Source: Streptococcus sanguinis
GTDB taxonomy: Bacteria > Bacillota > Bacilli > Lactobacillales > Streptococcaceae
DNA length: 64,000 nucleotides
Assembly (NCBI RefSeq): GCF_001078705.1
Contig: NZ_CDMW01000001.1
Coordinates: forward strand, 1,109,541 to 1,173,540
Direction of reading: 5' to 3'
Shown: positions 1-8,466 of the stretch, piece after piece
How the letters are laid out: each line of letters begins with the position of its first letter
Numbering within the stretch: position 1 is the stretch's first letter
Translations under genes and position numbers: made by a program
Notes under the pieces: model-generated
What the model was told of the DNA's origin: nothing
The model's database searches: none
What the model saw: the letters and a program-made list of their open reading frames with translations, nothing else

Positions 1-259
1 CCAAGAAATGCTCATCTTCATAGATGATAGACAAATCCTTATCAACAGCCATCAGACTCTCAAATCCCTTTTCAGACGGGATATCAATCGTCACCCTATC
101 GCCAATATCCAAGAGATAAATAGCGTTCTGAGGTTGATGGTTGACAAGAATGTTTCCGCCGGAAAATTTTATCTTTGCCAAGAGGCCTTTGGAAATTTCG
201 TGCCGTTTTAAAAAGGTCTTCACCTTGACATGCTCATCGGCAATAAACTCAAACCTCAT
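1..259 (-). CDS. RluD-family 23S rRNA pseudouridine synthase, N-terminal part (runs off the window)
   Basis: The minus strand opens with an ATG at 259 and stays open to base 1, giving 86 codons that begin [20 protein letters not shown]. This N-terminal S4-like segment ([17 protein letters not shown], then ILVN and a GDRV turn) is typical of the large-subunit pseudouridine synthases that lie after ppnK in streptococci; the catalytic Asp lies outside the window. Its ATG overlaps the ppnK stop in an ATGA arrangement, so it is probably translationally coupled as the third gene of relQ-ppnK-rluD. The exact uridine target cannot be told from this fragment. Confidence 0.8.
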   Translation of the reverse strand, partial: MRFEFIADEHVKVKTFLKRHEISKGLLAKIKFSGGNILVNHQPQNAIYLLDIGDRVTIDIPSEKGFESLMAVDKDLSIIYEDEHFL

Positions 260-1074
260 TCCTTGCACTCTCCAATAAAGGAGTCTCTGACACGATTCCA
301 AAAGCTGGTATGACTTGGCGATGCCACAAAATGTATCTTATGATTGTCAATCTGATACTCAATACGGACAATATTTTTGAAAGAGAAAGTCTGATTATCA
401 ACCGCAATAGTGTGATAATCACTGCGGGTTGGCACCAGCTCAATCTTATCCTTTTTGGGAACAATGACAGACGAACCCAACGTCCGATAAACCCGATTGT
501 TGAGACTGGCAATTTCTGTTACTTGCAAGGCTTCAATCGTCGGATGCAATACCGCTCCGCCCAAAGATTTGTTATAGGCTGTACTGCCCGTAGGAGTAGA
601 AACGGAAATCCCATCTCCTCGGAAACGCTCGAAATGAACCCGATTGATAATGACATCGGCTACCATAGTCCGATCCGAGCGCTTGATTGTTGCTTCGTTC
701 AAAGCACGAATGATGCGTGTATCACCATTTTCAAAAGTAATTTTGACATTTAAAATTGGATATGAAACCTGAGCACCAGAGTCTAATTTGAGATTTTCTA
801 CCAGCTTATCCAATTCAAAATCACGGTAGTCCGTATAGAAGCCGAGATGGCCTGTATGCACACCAACAAAGCGAACCCGGTCTAGCCGTTCTTCATACAT
901 ATGAAAAGCCGATAGCAACATGCCGTCACCACCCACCGAAATCACGATGTCGGGATTCTTAGGAGTTAAAATAAAGCCGTTCTGTTTCAGCTTCTGATTC
1001 AAATCTTGATAAACTTGTTCACTCTGTCTTTTCCGATTGCGGATAATCGCTATTTTTTTATCTGTATTCTTCAT
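256..1074 (-). CDS. ppnK: NAD kinase
   Basis: ATP-dependent phosphorylation of NAD to NADP in the cytosol. The 272-residue product has the family motif GGDGMLLSA near residue 45, the NE segment ([13 protein letters not shown]) and the glycine-rich [15 protein letters not shown], in the usual order and length. An in-frame ATG at 1104 exists, but the start at 1074 (MKNTDKK) matches streptococcal homologues and is preferred; it lies 17 bases inside the end of relQ. The stop overlaps the start of the pseudouridine synthase gene. The pairing with relQ is a conserved Firmicute arrangement. Confidence 0.93.
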   Translation of the reverse strand: MKNTDKKIAIIRNRKRQSEQVYQDLNQKLKQNGFILTPKNPDIVISVGGDGMLLSAFHMYEERLDRVRFVGVHTGHLGFYTDYRDFELDKLVENLKLDSGAQVSYPILNVKITFENGDTRIIRALNEATIKRSDRTMVADVIINRVHFERFRGDGISVSTPTGSTAYNKSLGGAVLHPTIEALQVTEIASLNNRVYRTLGSSVIVPKKDKIELVPTRSDYHTIAVDNQTFSFKNIVRIEYQIDNHKIHFVASPSHTSFWNRVRDSFIGECKE

Positions 1075-1729
1075 CTGTATCATCACTATTTCCCACACCG
1101 TCATTTAACTTGCGGTGAAGAGGGTCAAAGAGGGCCTGCGCCTCCTGGATAGCGTCACGGATAGCACCCATCTCCTCATCCAGCTGATAGGCTAGGTTAG
1201 CTGTGGTTTCCAAGCGGCATTTGATTTCCTCGGGAAATTCTCCTTTATACTTGTAATTCAAAGAATGCTCAATCGTAGCCCAAAAATTCATCGAAAGGGT
1301 GCGAATCTGAATTTCAGCCAGAATAAGCCTATGACCATTAATCGTATCAACTGGATACTCTACAATCACATGGTAGCTCCGATAGCCACTGGCTTTTTTG
1401 TTTTTGATGTAGTCTCGCTCCTGGACAATACGCATATCGGTCCGGTTTCGCAAGACTTCTAAAACTTCATCCACATCATCGACAAACTGGACCATGACCC
1501 GTAAGCCAGCGATATCCTGCATCTCCTGCTCGATATTTTCCTCGCGAATGCCTCGCAGAACCATCTTTTCTTTAATGCTCTCAATCGGCTTGACACGCCC
1601 GGTCACAAACTCAATCGGAGAATGACGCTGCTGCTTGCGGTATTGCTTTCGCACCCCACGTAACTTAATTTTCAGCTCTCCAACCGCTTGAATATAGGGG
1701 TCTAGAAAATCTTCCCATTCTATTGTCAT
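1058..1729 (-). CDS. relQ: Small alarmone synthetase RelQ (GTP pyrophosphokinase)
   Basis: Single-domain (p)ppGpp synthetase of 223 residues, without the HD hydrolase, TGS and ACT domains of long RSH enzymes. It carries the RelA/SpoT synthetase signatures: [11 protein letters not shown] near residue 88, the G-loop segment [12 protein letters not shown] near 130 and EIQIRT near 155, followed by [15 protein letters not shown]. It transfers pyrophosphate from ATP to GDP or GTP. It is first in a tight relQ-ppnK-rluD unit. Family knowledge: RelQ enzymes form tetramers and are induced by cell-wall stress; nothing in this sequence tests that. Confidence 0.93.
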   Translation of the reverse strand: MTIEWEDFLDPYIQAVGELKIKLRGVRKQYRKQQRHSPIEFVTGRVKPIESIKEKMVLRGIREENIEQEMQDIAGLRVMVQFVDDVDEVLEVLRNRTDMRIVQERDYIKNKKASGYRSYHVIVEYPVDTINGHRLILAEIQIRTLSMNFWATIEHSLNYKYKGEFPEEIKCRLETTANLAYQLDEEMGAIRDAIQEAQALFDPLHRKLNDGVGNSDDTDEEYR

Positions 1730-1829
1730 ACACTTACCTTGTCATATCATTATTTTTTGTATAAAATAAACACAACTGTTATTATAACATAAATCGCTTT
1801 CAAACAAAAGCAAAGAAAAGGACTTGAAA

Positions 1830-2393
1830 ATGACTCACTTAGAAATTGAATTCAAAACCATGCTGACAAAAGAAGAGCACGACCGTTTGCTCCAGTTGTT
1901 TGCTGACATCACTGCCGTTAGCCAGACCAACTACTACATCGAGTCAGACCAGAAAAGTATTCGTCATGCTCACATGGCTTTTCGAGTACGAACTTTTAAG
2001 CATCGCGAAGCTGAGCTGACGCTTAAGATTCCTCAAGAAGTCGGAGCCTTGGAACTTAATCAGAACCTGACACCAGCAGAAACTGAAAATATTTTGCAAA
2101 ATAATATCTTTCCTGCTGGTGAGATTTTAGATACCCTGATTCAAAAAGGACTTCCCATTCAAGACTTAAAAGTTTTAGGTTCTCTAGAGACTATCCGCTA
2201 TGAAAAGGAAGACGAAATCGGCCTTCTCGCTCTGGATGAGAGCCACTATTTTGGGAAAACAGACTTTGAACTTGAAGTCGAAGTTGAAGATTTCGAAAAA
2301 GGAAAAGAAAATTTCCTTGACTTCCTAAAGCAGCACAAGATCGACTACAAGCCTGGCAAGAGCAAAATAGCAAGATTTTCTGAAAACTTGTAA
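1830..2393 (+). CDS. CYTH-domain protein (triphosphate tunnel family)
   Basis: The 187-residue product begins MTHLEIEFKTML, with the ExExK signature (EIEFK) that defines CYTH/triphosphate tunnel metalloenzymes, followed by charged strand segments such as FRVRTF and ELTLKIP and the acidic ELEVEVEDFEKGKENF near the C terminus. The ATG at 1830 follows an AAAAGGA ribosome site; the TTG two codons upstream is not needed. Members hydrolyse triphosphate substrates (tripolyphosphate, thiamine triphosphate) or, rarely, cyclise ATP; the substrate here is unknown. It is divergent from relQ, with about 100 bases between them. Confidence 0.85.
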   Translation: MTHLEIEFKTMLTKEEHDRLLQLFADITAVSQTNYYIESDQKSIRHAHMAFRVRTFKHREAELTLKIPQEVGALELNQNLTPAETENILQNNIFPAGEILDTLIQKGLPIQDLKVLGSLETIRYEKEDEIGLLALDESHYFGKTDFELEVEVEDFEKGKENFLDFLKQHKIDYKPGKSKIARFSENL

Positions 2394-2528
2394 ATCCTAA
2401 ACTACAAAATAGCTGAAATAATCTATTTTTTTTGGTAAAATAAAAGGTAGCAATCTAAAGCCTATTGAAAAATAAATTTCATGGAGCATTAGATATAGAA
2501 ATGAGACAAAAAGAGGACGGTCCAACTC

Positions 2529-3485
2529 ATGTCAGATAAAAAAAATATGAAGCTTTTTTCCCTCAACTCCAATCATTCCATAGCTGAAAAAATCGCTGAG
2601 GCTGCTGGGGTTCCTTTGGGAAAACTATCTTCCCGCCAATTCTCTGATGGCGAGATTCAGATTAATATCGAAGAAAGTGTTCGCGGCTATGATATTTATA
2701 TCATTCAGTCGACCAGTTTCCCTGTCAACAATCACTTGATGGAGCTCTTGATTATGGTGGATGCCTGCAAGCGTGCCAGTGCTAATACAGTCAATGTTGT
2801 TATGCCTTATTTTGGTTACGCTCGTCAGGATCGGACAGCTGCTCCACGTGAGCCAATCACAGCTAAGTTGGTTGCCAACATGCTGGTCGGTGCTGGAGTA
2901 GATCGCGTAATTTCTCTGGATCTTCATGCAGTGCAAGTCCAAGGTTTCTTTGATATCCCTGTCGACAACCTTTTCACTATCCCACTCTTTGCCAAACACT
3001 ACTGCAATAAGGGATTAACTGGTGAAAATGTCGTTGTCGTCAGTCCTAAAAACTCTGGCGTCAAACGCGCCCGCAATCTTGCTGAGTATTTGGATTCCCC
3101 GATTGCAATCATTGATTATGGCGAAGACGAGGCAGGTCGCTCTGAGGGCTATATCATTGGAGATGTTGAAGGCAAGAAAGCAATTCTGATTGACGATATT
3201 TTAAATACCGGCAGGACTTTCTCTGAAGCGTCTAAAATTGTCAGCCGCGAAGGCGCAGTCGAAATTTATGCCGTATCCAGTCATGGTCTCTTTGCAGATA
3301 AAGCTGCAGAATTACTGGATAATTCTCCTATCAGGGAAATTCTTGTGACAGACTCTGTTGATACCAAAGAAAAAACACCTAAAAACCTCCACTACATTAC
3401 AGCAAGTGAACTGATTGGTGATGCCATTGTCCGCATCCAAGAAAGAAGACCAGTCAGCCCGCTCTTTGCCTATCAAAAGAAATAA
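2529..3485 (+). CDS. Ribose-phosphate pyrophosphokinase, divergent second-copy type
   Basis: Makes PRPP from ribose 5-phosphate and ATP. The 318 residues show the PRPP synthetase signature near residue 140 ([18 protein letters not shown]) and the ATP-binding YGYARQDR-like segment [16 protein letters not shown]. The PRPP loop is DDILNTGRT rather than the classical DDIIDTAGT, and the motif downstream of VVVVSPKN is shortened, so this resembles the divergent Prs2-type paralogue of streptococci rather than a standard Prs1. A second, canonical prs would be expected elsewhere in the genome. The cysteine desulfurase follows 10 bases after its stop. Confidence 0.9.
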   Translation: MSDKKNMKLFSLNSNHSIAEKIAEAAGVPLGKLSSRQFSDGEIQINIEESVRGYDIYIIQSTSFPVNNHLMELLIMVDACKRASANTVNVVMPYFGYARQDRTAAPREPITAKLVANMLVGAGVDRVISLDLHAVQVQGFFDIPVDNLFTIPLFAKHYCNKGLTGENVVVVSPKNSGVKRARNLAEYLDSPIAIIDYGEDEAGRSEGYIIGDVEGKKAILIDDILNTGRTFSEASKIVSREGAVEIYAVSSHGLFADKAAELLDNSPIREILVTDSVDTKEKTPKNLHYITASELIGDAIVRIQERRPVSPLFAYQKK

Positions 3486-3495
3486 GGTAACCGGA

Positions 3496-4608
3496 GTGAT
3501 TTATTTAGATAATGCTGCTACAACTGCTTTGTCGCTCGCTGCAATTCAAGCAATGACCAAAACTATGACTGTCTTCGGAAATCCTTCCAGTACGCATAGC
3601 CATGGTCGAGAAGCTAGTAAACTCCTTAGGCAGGCGCGTGAAGATATTGCTCAAGCCCTGCATACTCAAAGCAATAAGATTCTTTTTACTTCAGGCGGCA
3701 CTGAAAGCAATAATACTGCTATCAAAGGCTATGCCCTTCGTCACCAGAACCGAGGAAAGCATATTGTGACCACTGCTATTGAACACCATGCTGTCTTAGA
3801 AGTGGTGGAGTACCTAGTAGATAAATTCGGCTTCGAAGCTACTTTTGTTCAGCCGGTAGATGGTCAGATTCGAGCGGAGGATATTAAGAAGGCTCTTAGA
3901 CCTGACACTATTCTTGTGTCCGTCATGGCAGTTAATAACGAGACGGGTGCCATGCTCCCCATTAAGGAAATTGGTGAATTACTACAAGAACATCCTGCTG
4001 CTTTTCACGTTGATGCTGTCCAAGCAATTGGTAAACTTCCCATCTACCCTGACGAGCTAGGGATTGACTTTCTATCTGCTTCAGCGCATAAGTTTCATGG
4101 TCCCAAAGGCGTTGGCTTCCTTTATGCCAAGAAGATGGATTTTGACAATTTCATGCACGGTGGCGACCAGGAAGAAAAACACCGGGCCGGAACTGAAAAT
4201 CTAATCTCTATCACAGGTATGGCGGCGGCTCTGTCAGATAGCACGGAACATCTTGAGGAGAATTTAGCGCATGCGCAAGACTTAAAAAACAGCTTACTTG
4301 CTGACTTATCGGACATTGACTTTTACTTAAATGAAAGCCAACCAAGCTTGCCTTACGTCATCAATTTGGGATTTCCCAATCAAAAGAATGACCTGCTTCT
4401 GCTTCAAATGGATTTAAATGGCTTTTCCATTTCAACAGGATCAGCCTGCACAGCCGGAGCTATACAACCCAGTCATGTCCTGCAGGCTATGTATGGCAAA
4501 GATTCCAACCGCTTGCATGAGTCTATTCGGCTCAGCACTTCGGACCAAACAACTCTGCAAGAGATTCAATCATTTACAAAGAAATTAAAAGAAATTTTAG
4601 GAGGATAA
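3496..4608 (+). CDS. Cysteine desulfurase (class V aminotransferase, NifS/IscS-like)
   Basis: PLP enzyme that removes sulfur from cysteine for Fe-S cluster or thionucleoside synthesis. The GTG start at 3496 gives VIYLDNAATT at the N terminus, as the family requires; the longer upstream frame overlaps prs and is rejected. The PLP-lysine motif ASAHKFHGPKGVGF, the ETGA strand segment and GTENLIS are present, and the active-site loop carries the cysteine in STGSACTAG. About 370 residues, close to the family length. The following DUF1831 gene starts one base after its stop, indicating a shared transcript. Confidence 0.9.
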   Translation: MIYLDNAATTALSLAAIQAMTKTMTVFGNPSSTHSHGREASKLLRQAREDIAQALHTQSNKILFTSGGTESNNTAIKGYALRHQNRGKHIVTTAIEHHAVLEVVEYLVDKFGFEATFVQPVDGQIRAEDIKKALRPDTILVSVMAVNNETGAMLPIKEIGELLQEHPAAFHVDAVQAIGKLPIYPDELGIDFLSASAHKFHGPKGVGFLYAKKMDFDNFMHGGDQEEKHRAGTENLISITGMAAALSDSTEHLEENLAHAQDLKNSLLADLSDIDFYLNESQPSLPYVINLGFPNQKNDLLLLQMDLNGFSISTGSACTAGAIQPSHVLQAMYGKDSNRLHESIRLSTSDQTTLQEIQSFTKKLKEILGG

Positions 4609-4609
4609 G

Positions 4610-4957
4610 ATGGCCTTTCAAACATCTGTTAGCTTAGCAAACTGTGAATATACCTATTCACTTCACCCAAATGTCAAGAAATTTACCTTGCGCGACAATA
4701 CATTCGCTGAAAGCAAGGTTGGCAACTATGAACTCTCTCGTCTGCTGGAATCTGTTCCCAACAGCGGAAATGGTTTTCTGCTGAAAATCATCGTCAATAA
4801 AGATTTGAATGGTTTCAAAATCAATATCACTGACAAATCAGGCCTGCGCTTGGTCAATATTTTCAAATCAGAAGACCATCACATTATCCAGCAAAAATTT
4901 TATTTCTTGATGGATAGCTTGGTTGAAAGAAATATTTTTGAAAAGACACCACAATAA
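4610..4957 (+). CDS. DUF1831 family protein
   Basis: Small soluble protein of 115 residues (MAFQTSVSLANCEYTYSLH...), with no signal peptide or membrane segment. Length and sequence fit DUF1831, a lactic-acid-bacterial family usually found next to a cysteine desulfurase, as here with a one-base gap. A role in sulfur transfer is an inference from this fixed linkage only. Its biochemical function is not known. Confidence 0.8.
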   Translation: MAFQTSVSLANCEYTYSLHPNVKKFTLRDNTFAESKVGNYELSRLLESVPNSGNGFLLKIIVNKDLNGFKINITDKSGLRLVNIFKSEDHHIIQQKFYFLMDSLVERNIFEKTPQ

Positions 4958-5079
4958 GCAAGATTCTCGCAATTTTGCTTTTTTGATTTAGACTCTTTAA
5001 AAAACCAAACAAGCTTGACTTCTGCTTAGAACTCTTGAAAATATCAAATGACTAATCGAACCAAAGGAAAGGATTAACG

Positions 5080-5301
5080 ATGGTTGAACTGACCTATTTG
5101 GACTCATATAAGGTAAAACGAACACTTACCTATGAAGATTTCGATGAATTTCTTCTAGCCTTCTCTGGCTGCGTTACGGTTCCTGACTCGCTCAAGGTGC
5201 TTTCTGTTACGTATAAGGGACACCAGCTGCCTTTTGCAGGGCTAATTGGAGACTTGTACCGCCAGATGTACCAGTTAGACTTAACTCCCTATCAGGACTA
5301 A
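5080..5301 (+). CDS. DUF4649 family protein
   Basis: A 73-residue acidic protein beginning MVELTYLDSYKVKRTLTYED. The start follows a GGAAAGGA ribosome site. It resembles the short streptococcal DUF4649 family found between the desulfurase cluster and rex; function unknown. It is preceded by a gap of 122 bases, so it may have its own promoter. Confidence 0.75.
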   Translation: MVELTYLDSYKVKRTLTYEDFDEFLLAFSGCVTVPDSLKVLSVTYKGHQLPFAGLIGDLYRQMYQLDLTPYQD

Positions 5302-5424
5302 TCTCTTCGCAACTGCAACATAACTTAAACGTTAACTCTTTTCTTTTTTAATGATCAAACACTCTTAATTAGTTGATTTTTTCACAAACTTTCTATAAAA
5401 TAGAATTAGAAAGGTTGTGATTTT

Positions 5425-6072
5425 GTGAAAACTGAAAAAAATACTACAATTCCCCGAGCTACTGCTAAAAGGCTATCGCTCTACTATCGTATTTTTAAAC
5501 GTTTTAATGCTGAGAAGATTGAAAAAGCCAACTCCAAACAAATTGCAGAAGCCATTGGTATTGACTCTGCTACTGTCAGACGAGATTTTTCTTATTTCGG
5601 TGAACTCGGCCGCAGAGGATTTGGTTACGATGTCAAGAAATTAATGAACTTTTTTGCTGACCTCTTAAACGACAATGCTATTACCAATGTCATGATTGTT
5701 GGCGTTGGTAATATGGGACGTGCTCTGCTGCACTATCGTTTTCATGAGCGCAATAAAATGAAGGTTGTAATGGCTTTTGACACAGATGACCATCCAGAAG
5801 TTGGCAGCACAACCAGCGATGGGATTCCTATCTATGGAATTTCCCAAATCAAAGAAAAAATACAGTCAGGAAATGTGCAAACTGCTATCCTAACTGTACC
5901 TAGCGTAAAAGCTCAAGAAGTCGCATCTATCTTAGTTCAGGCTGGTGTAAAGGGTATTCTCTGTTTCTCACCTGTAAACCTATCCCTGCCTAAGGATGTG
6001 GTCGTCCAGTATGTTGACCTGACTAGCGAACTGCAGACTCTGCTCTACTTCATGAGAAAAAATGACAATTAA
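5425..6072 (+). CDS. rex: Redox-sensing transcriptional repressor Rex
   Basis: NADH/NAD-responsive repressor of fermentation genes. The 215-residue protein has the N-terminal winged-helix ([17 protein letters not shown]..., [23 protein letters not shown]) and a Rossmann domain with [13 protein letters not shown] near residue 95. Translation starts at a GTG at 5425. The upstream region contains half-sites of the Rex operator type (TTCACAAA at 5381-5388 and TTTTGTGAAA at 5421-5430), compatible with autoregulation, but a full palindrome was not found. Confidence 0.94.
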   Translation: MKTEKNTTIPRATAKRLSLYYRIFKRFNAEKIEKANSKQIAEAIGIDSATVRRDFSYFGELGRRGFGYDVKKLMNFFADLLNDNAITNVMIVGVGNMGRALLHYRFHERNKMKVVMAFDTDDHPEVGSTTSDGIPIYGISQIKEKIQSGNVQTAILTVPSVKAQEVASILVQAGVKGILCFSPVNLSLPKDVVVQYVDLTSELQTLLYFMRKNDN

Positions 6073-6096
6073 TTTGAAAGAGGTATTAAACAATCT

Positions 6097-6789
6097 ATGG
6101 GTAAACCTATTATTGGAATAACCGGAAATGAAAGAGAAATCCCAGACGATCACTTCATCCATATGAGCTATACAGCGACAGGATTCGTTGAGGGTGTCAA
6201 AGAAGTTGGCGGAATTCCAATGATTTTGCCAATCGGTGATGAAGAAATGGCGAAACAGTATGTTTCCATTATCGATAAATTAATCATCACAGGCGGTCAG
6301 AATGTATGCCCTCAATTCTATGGTGAAGAGAAAACCATTGACAGCGATGATTATCTACTCAAACGGGACATTTTTGAATTAGCTTTAATTAAGGAAGCTC
6401 GCCGTCAAAATAAACCAATTTTCACCGTCTGCCGCGGAACCCAACTTTATAATGTCGCTCTAGGTGGTACTCTTCATCAAGACATTGAAGATCATTGGCA
6501 AGATAGCTCTGCTGAGTACACAACTCAAAGCATGGTGACCAAGAATGGCTCTATTCTGCATGAAATCTATGGCCCTGCATCTGAAATCAACTCCTTCCAC
6601 CACCAAAGTATCAAGGATTTGGCTACTGGCCTAGAAGTCATCGCCTATGATCCTCGCGATAAGATTATTGAAGCCATCACTTCTACTGACGGTAGTCCTT
6701 TCCTTGGCGTCCAATGGCACCCAGAGTTCTTGTTTGGCTCCAGAGAAGGAGACTTAGCTCTGTTTGATTATGTTGTCAATATTCTTTAG
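6097..6789 (+). CDS. Class I glutamine amidotransferase-like peptidase C26 (gamma-glutamyl hydrolase type)
   Basis: The 230-residue protein shows the triad of class I amidotransferase-like hydrolases: a nucleophile Cys in FTVCRGTQLYNVALGG near residue 110 and the His-Glu pair in GVQWHPEF near 207. The PuuD/gamma-glutamyl-GABA hydrolase group is the closest fit, so it probably cleaves gamma-glutamyl bonds in small molecules. It follows rex by 24 bases and is probably cotranscribed. A hairpin with a T-run follows the stop. Confidence 0.87.
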   Translation: MGKPIIGITGNEREIPDDHFIHMSYTATGFVEGVKEVGGIPMILPIGDEEMAKQYVSIIDKLIITGGQNVCPQFYGEEKTIDSDDYLLKRDIFELALIKEARRQNKPIFTVCRGTQLYNVALGGTLHQDIEDHWQDSSAEYTTQSMVTKNGSILHEIYGPASEINSFHHQSIKDLATGLEVIAYDPRDKIIEAITSTDGSPFLGVQWHPEFLFGSREGDLALFDYVVNIL

Positions 6790-6807
6790 AAGCCTCTATT
6801 CCTAGAT

Positions 6808-6840
6808 AAACTTCTGTTCTACACGAATAGAAGTTTTTTA
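6808..6840. terminator. Bidirectional terminator between the C26 peptidase gene and radC
   Basis: The inverted repeat AAACTTCTGTTC / GAATAGAAGTTT with a short loop is followed by a T-run. The facing gene radC ends at 6858, so the hairpin can serve both strands. Confidence 0.75.
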
Positions 6841-6857
6841 TATTCAAGTAAATCAAA

Positions 6858-7541
6858 TTATATCATATCTGTCTCCTCTCGGTAGCTATAGTAGTTGGAC
6901 TTAGACACAATCAAATGATCCAAAAGAACTAAACCCATCATCTCACAAGCTTCTTTCATATGCTGGGTCACCTCATCGTCGTTTCTGCTGGGAATGACTG
7001 AGCCTGATGGATGATTGTGTACCAGTATGATAGATGTCGCTAGATGCTTGAGAGCGTAGTGGAGAATCTCTCTCGGCTCAGCAATGCTTCTGCTTACCGT
7101 CCCCATGAAAATTGTCTGCTGGTGAAGAATTTGATTTTGACTATTAAGATAAATGGCAACCAAGCACTCCTGCCTCTTGTCTCCCAATTCCTGCTGCATC
7201 TTCTGGGCTAATTTTTGACTGCCCATAATCTGCTCTTTCTGCAGAACCTCTGCTCGATTAATCCGACGACCTAATTCGATAATGGCCTGCAGCTCCACAG
7301 CCTTAATCGGACCGATTCCAGAAATAGTCTGCAATTCCTGCAAAGTTAAATACTTAAGATCGTTCAAACTGGAAATCGATGATAAAATTCTTTGAGAAAC
7401 TTGAAAAACAGTTTCTTTTTTGTTGCCTGTTCTGAGAAAGATCGATAGAAGCTCCTGGTTACTGAGTTTTTCAGCCCCTTCTCTCATCAAACGCTCCCGT
7501 GGCATCATGCTAATATCATCTTGAAATGAAATGCTATACAT
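6858..7541 (-). CDS. radC: RadC/JAB-domain protein
   Basis: 227 residues with an N-terminal helix-hairpin-helix part ([14 protein letters not shown] near residue 78) and a C-terminal JAB1/MPN-like metalloprotease domain with the metal motif HNHPSG near residue 175 followed by S and D (SRNDDEVT). The E of the JAMM motif lies in the IFMGTVSRS strand region. The historical link to DNA repair is weak and the present function is uncertain. It lies convergent to the peptidase C26 gene. Confidence 0.9.
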   Translation of the reverse strand: MYSISFQDDISMMPRERLMREGAEKLSNQELLSIFLRTGNKKETVFQVSQRILSSISSLNDLKYLTLQELQTISGIGPIKAVELQAIIELGRRINRAEVLQKEQIMGSQKLAQKMQQELGDKRQECLVAIYLNSQNQILHQQTIFMGTVSRSIAEPREILHYALKHLATSIILVHNHPSGSVIPSRNDDEVTQHMKEACEMMGLVLLDHLIVSKSNYYSYREETDMI

Positions 7542-7631
7542 AGAAACCTCCTTACCTTATTATTCGGAAAAAGAGTCAAAATCAGCAAGAATTGATATAA
7601 AAAAACTTTTGCTCAGAACAAAATTTTAGAT

Positions 7632-7673
7632 AAAAAAACTCCAAAAATTAGAGTTCTTCCTAACCTTTGGAGT
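7632..7673 (-). terminator. Terminator of the gyrA-srtA unit
   Basis: On the minus strand CTCCAAA pairs with TTTGGAG across an 18-base loop and is followed by a run of seven T, just after the srtA stop. Confidence 0.75.
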
Positions 7674-7696
7674 GAAATTTTTTTAGTTTTTTGTCT

Positions 7697-8452
7697 TTAA
7701 ATCTGCATTTGATTGTAGGACTTACTGAAAGATTCAAGAACTTCCTTAGGAGCCTTTTCATACTCAACAGAGCCTTCTAACGTTCCCTTGACAATAGTCC
7801 GGTTGGTTGCCGCAGCATCCTCACAGGTAACCAAAGTAATCTCTGTAACGCCTTCGGTATCCTCAATTAAATCCGTTCGATCCGGAGTTACCGTTTCAAC
7901 ACTAGTGATTACATAAGTATAGACATGCTCTTTATCAGTGATATAGATCTTCATGCCAGTCTTAGCACGATCCAGTGGGGAAAAGAGCATGTTGCTAGCC
8001 CCTGTGATGCCAAAGACATGGTGGCTAGCCAAGGCATAATTTCCCTGCCCCATCTGCTGGGTCTCTTTCATCGTACCAGCACCATAATACAATCCGGCAT
8101 TATCCAGTCCTTTGAAGATCGGCAAATTCATGGAAACTTCCGGAATAGAGATGCCTCCTATAACAGGCAGTTGCTGAGCTTTCCACTGAGCATTGATAAC
8201 TGCTTCTGTAGAAAGTGACTCTACCTTATTAAAATCAAAGCTAGTCTCAACATTTTTATTTTTATTAATAGAGTCTTTGGAAACCTTGCTGACCTGATAT
8301 TGGTTGGTATGCCAAACCATAATCATGTTTCGGATTTGCGCATTAAAGATTAAGCCAAGAGCCACAATAATTAATAATGTCGCAACAATATTGATAAAAA
8401 TATTTCTTTTGCTTTTTTGTTTTCTTTTTCGACTTCTTTTTCCTTGTACCAT
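7697..8452 (-). CDS. srtA: Class A sortase (housekeeping LPXTG transpeptidase)
   Basis: Membrane-bound cysteine transpeptidase that cleaves LPXTG proteins and links them to peptidoglycan. 251 residues: a basic N terminus, one membrane segment (about residues 17-37), then the catalytic domain with His in ALASHHVFG (about 143), Cys in TLVTCED (about 207) and Arg in NRTIVKG (about 216). It lies 14 bases after gyrA, the standard streptococcal position. An LPQTG substrate, the nucleotidase at 27963-30122, lies in this window. Confidence 0.95.
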   Translation of the reverse strand: MVQGKRSRKRKQKSKRNIFINIVATLLIIVALGLIFNAQIRNMIMVWHTNQYQVSKVSKDSINKNKNVETSFDFNKVESLSTEAVINAQWKAQQLPVIGGISIPEVSMNLPIFKGLDNAGLYYGAGTMKETQQMGQGNYALASHHVFGITGASNMLFSPLDRAKTGMKIYITDKEHVYTYVITSVETVTPDRTDLIEDTEGVTEITLVTCEDAAATNRTIVKGTLEGSVEYEKAPKEVLESFSKSYNQMQI

Positions 8453-8466
8453 ATAGAGGTCCTCTT

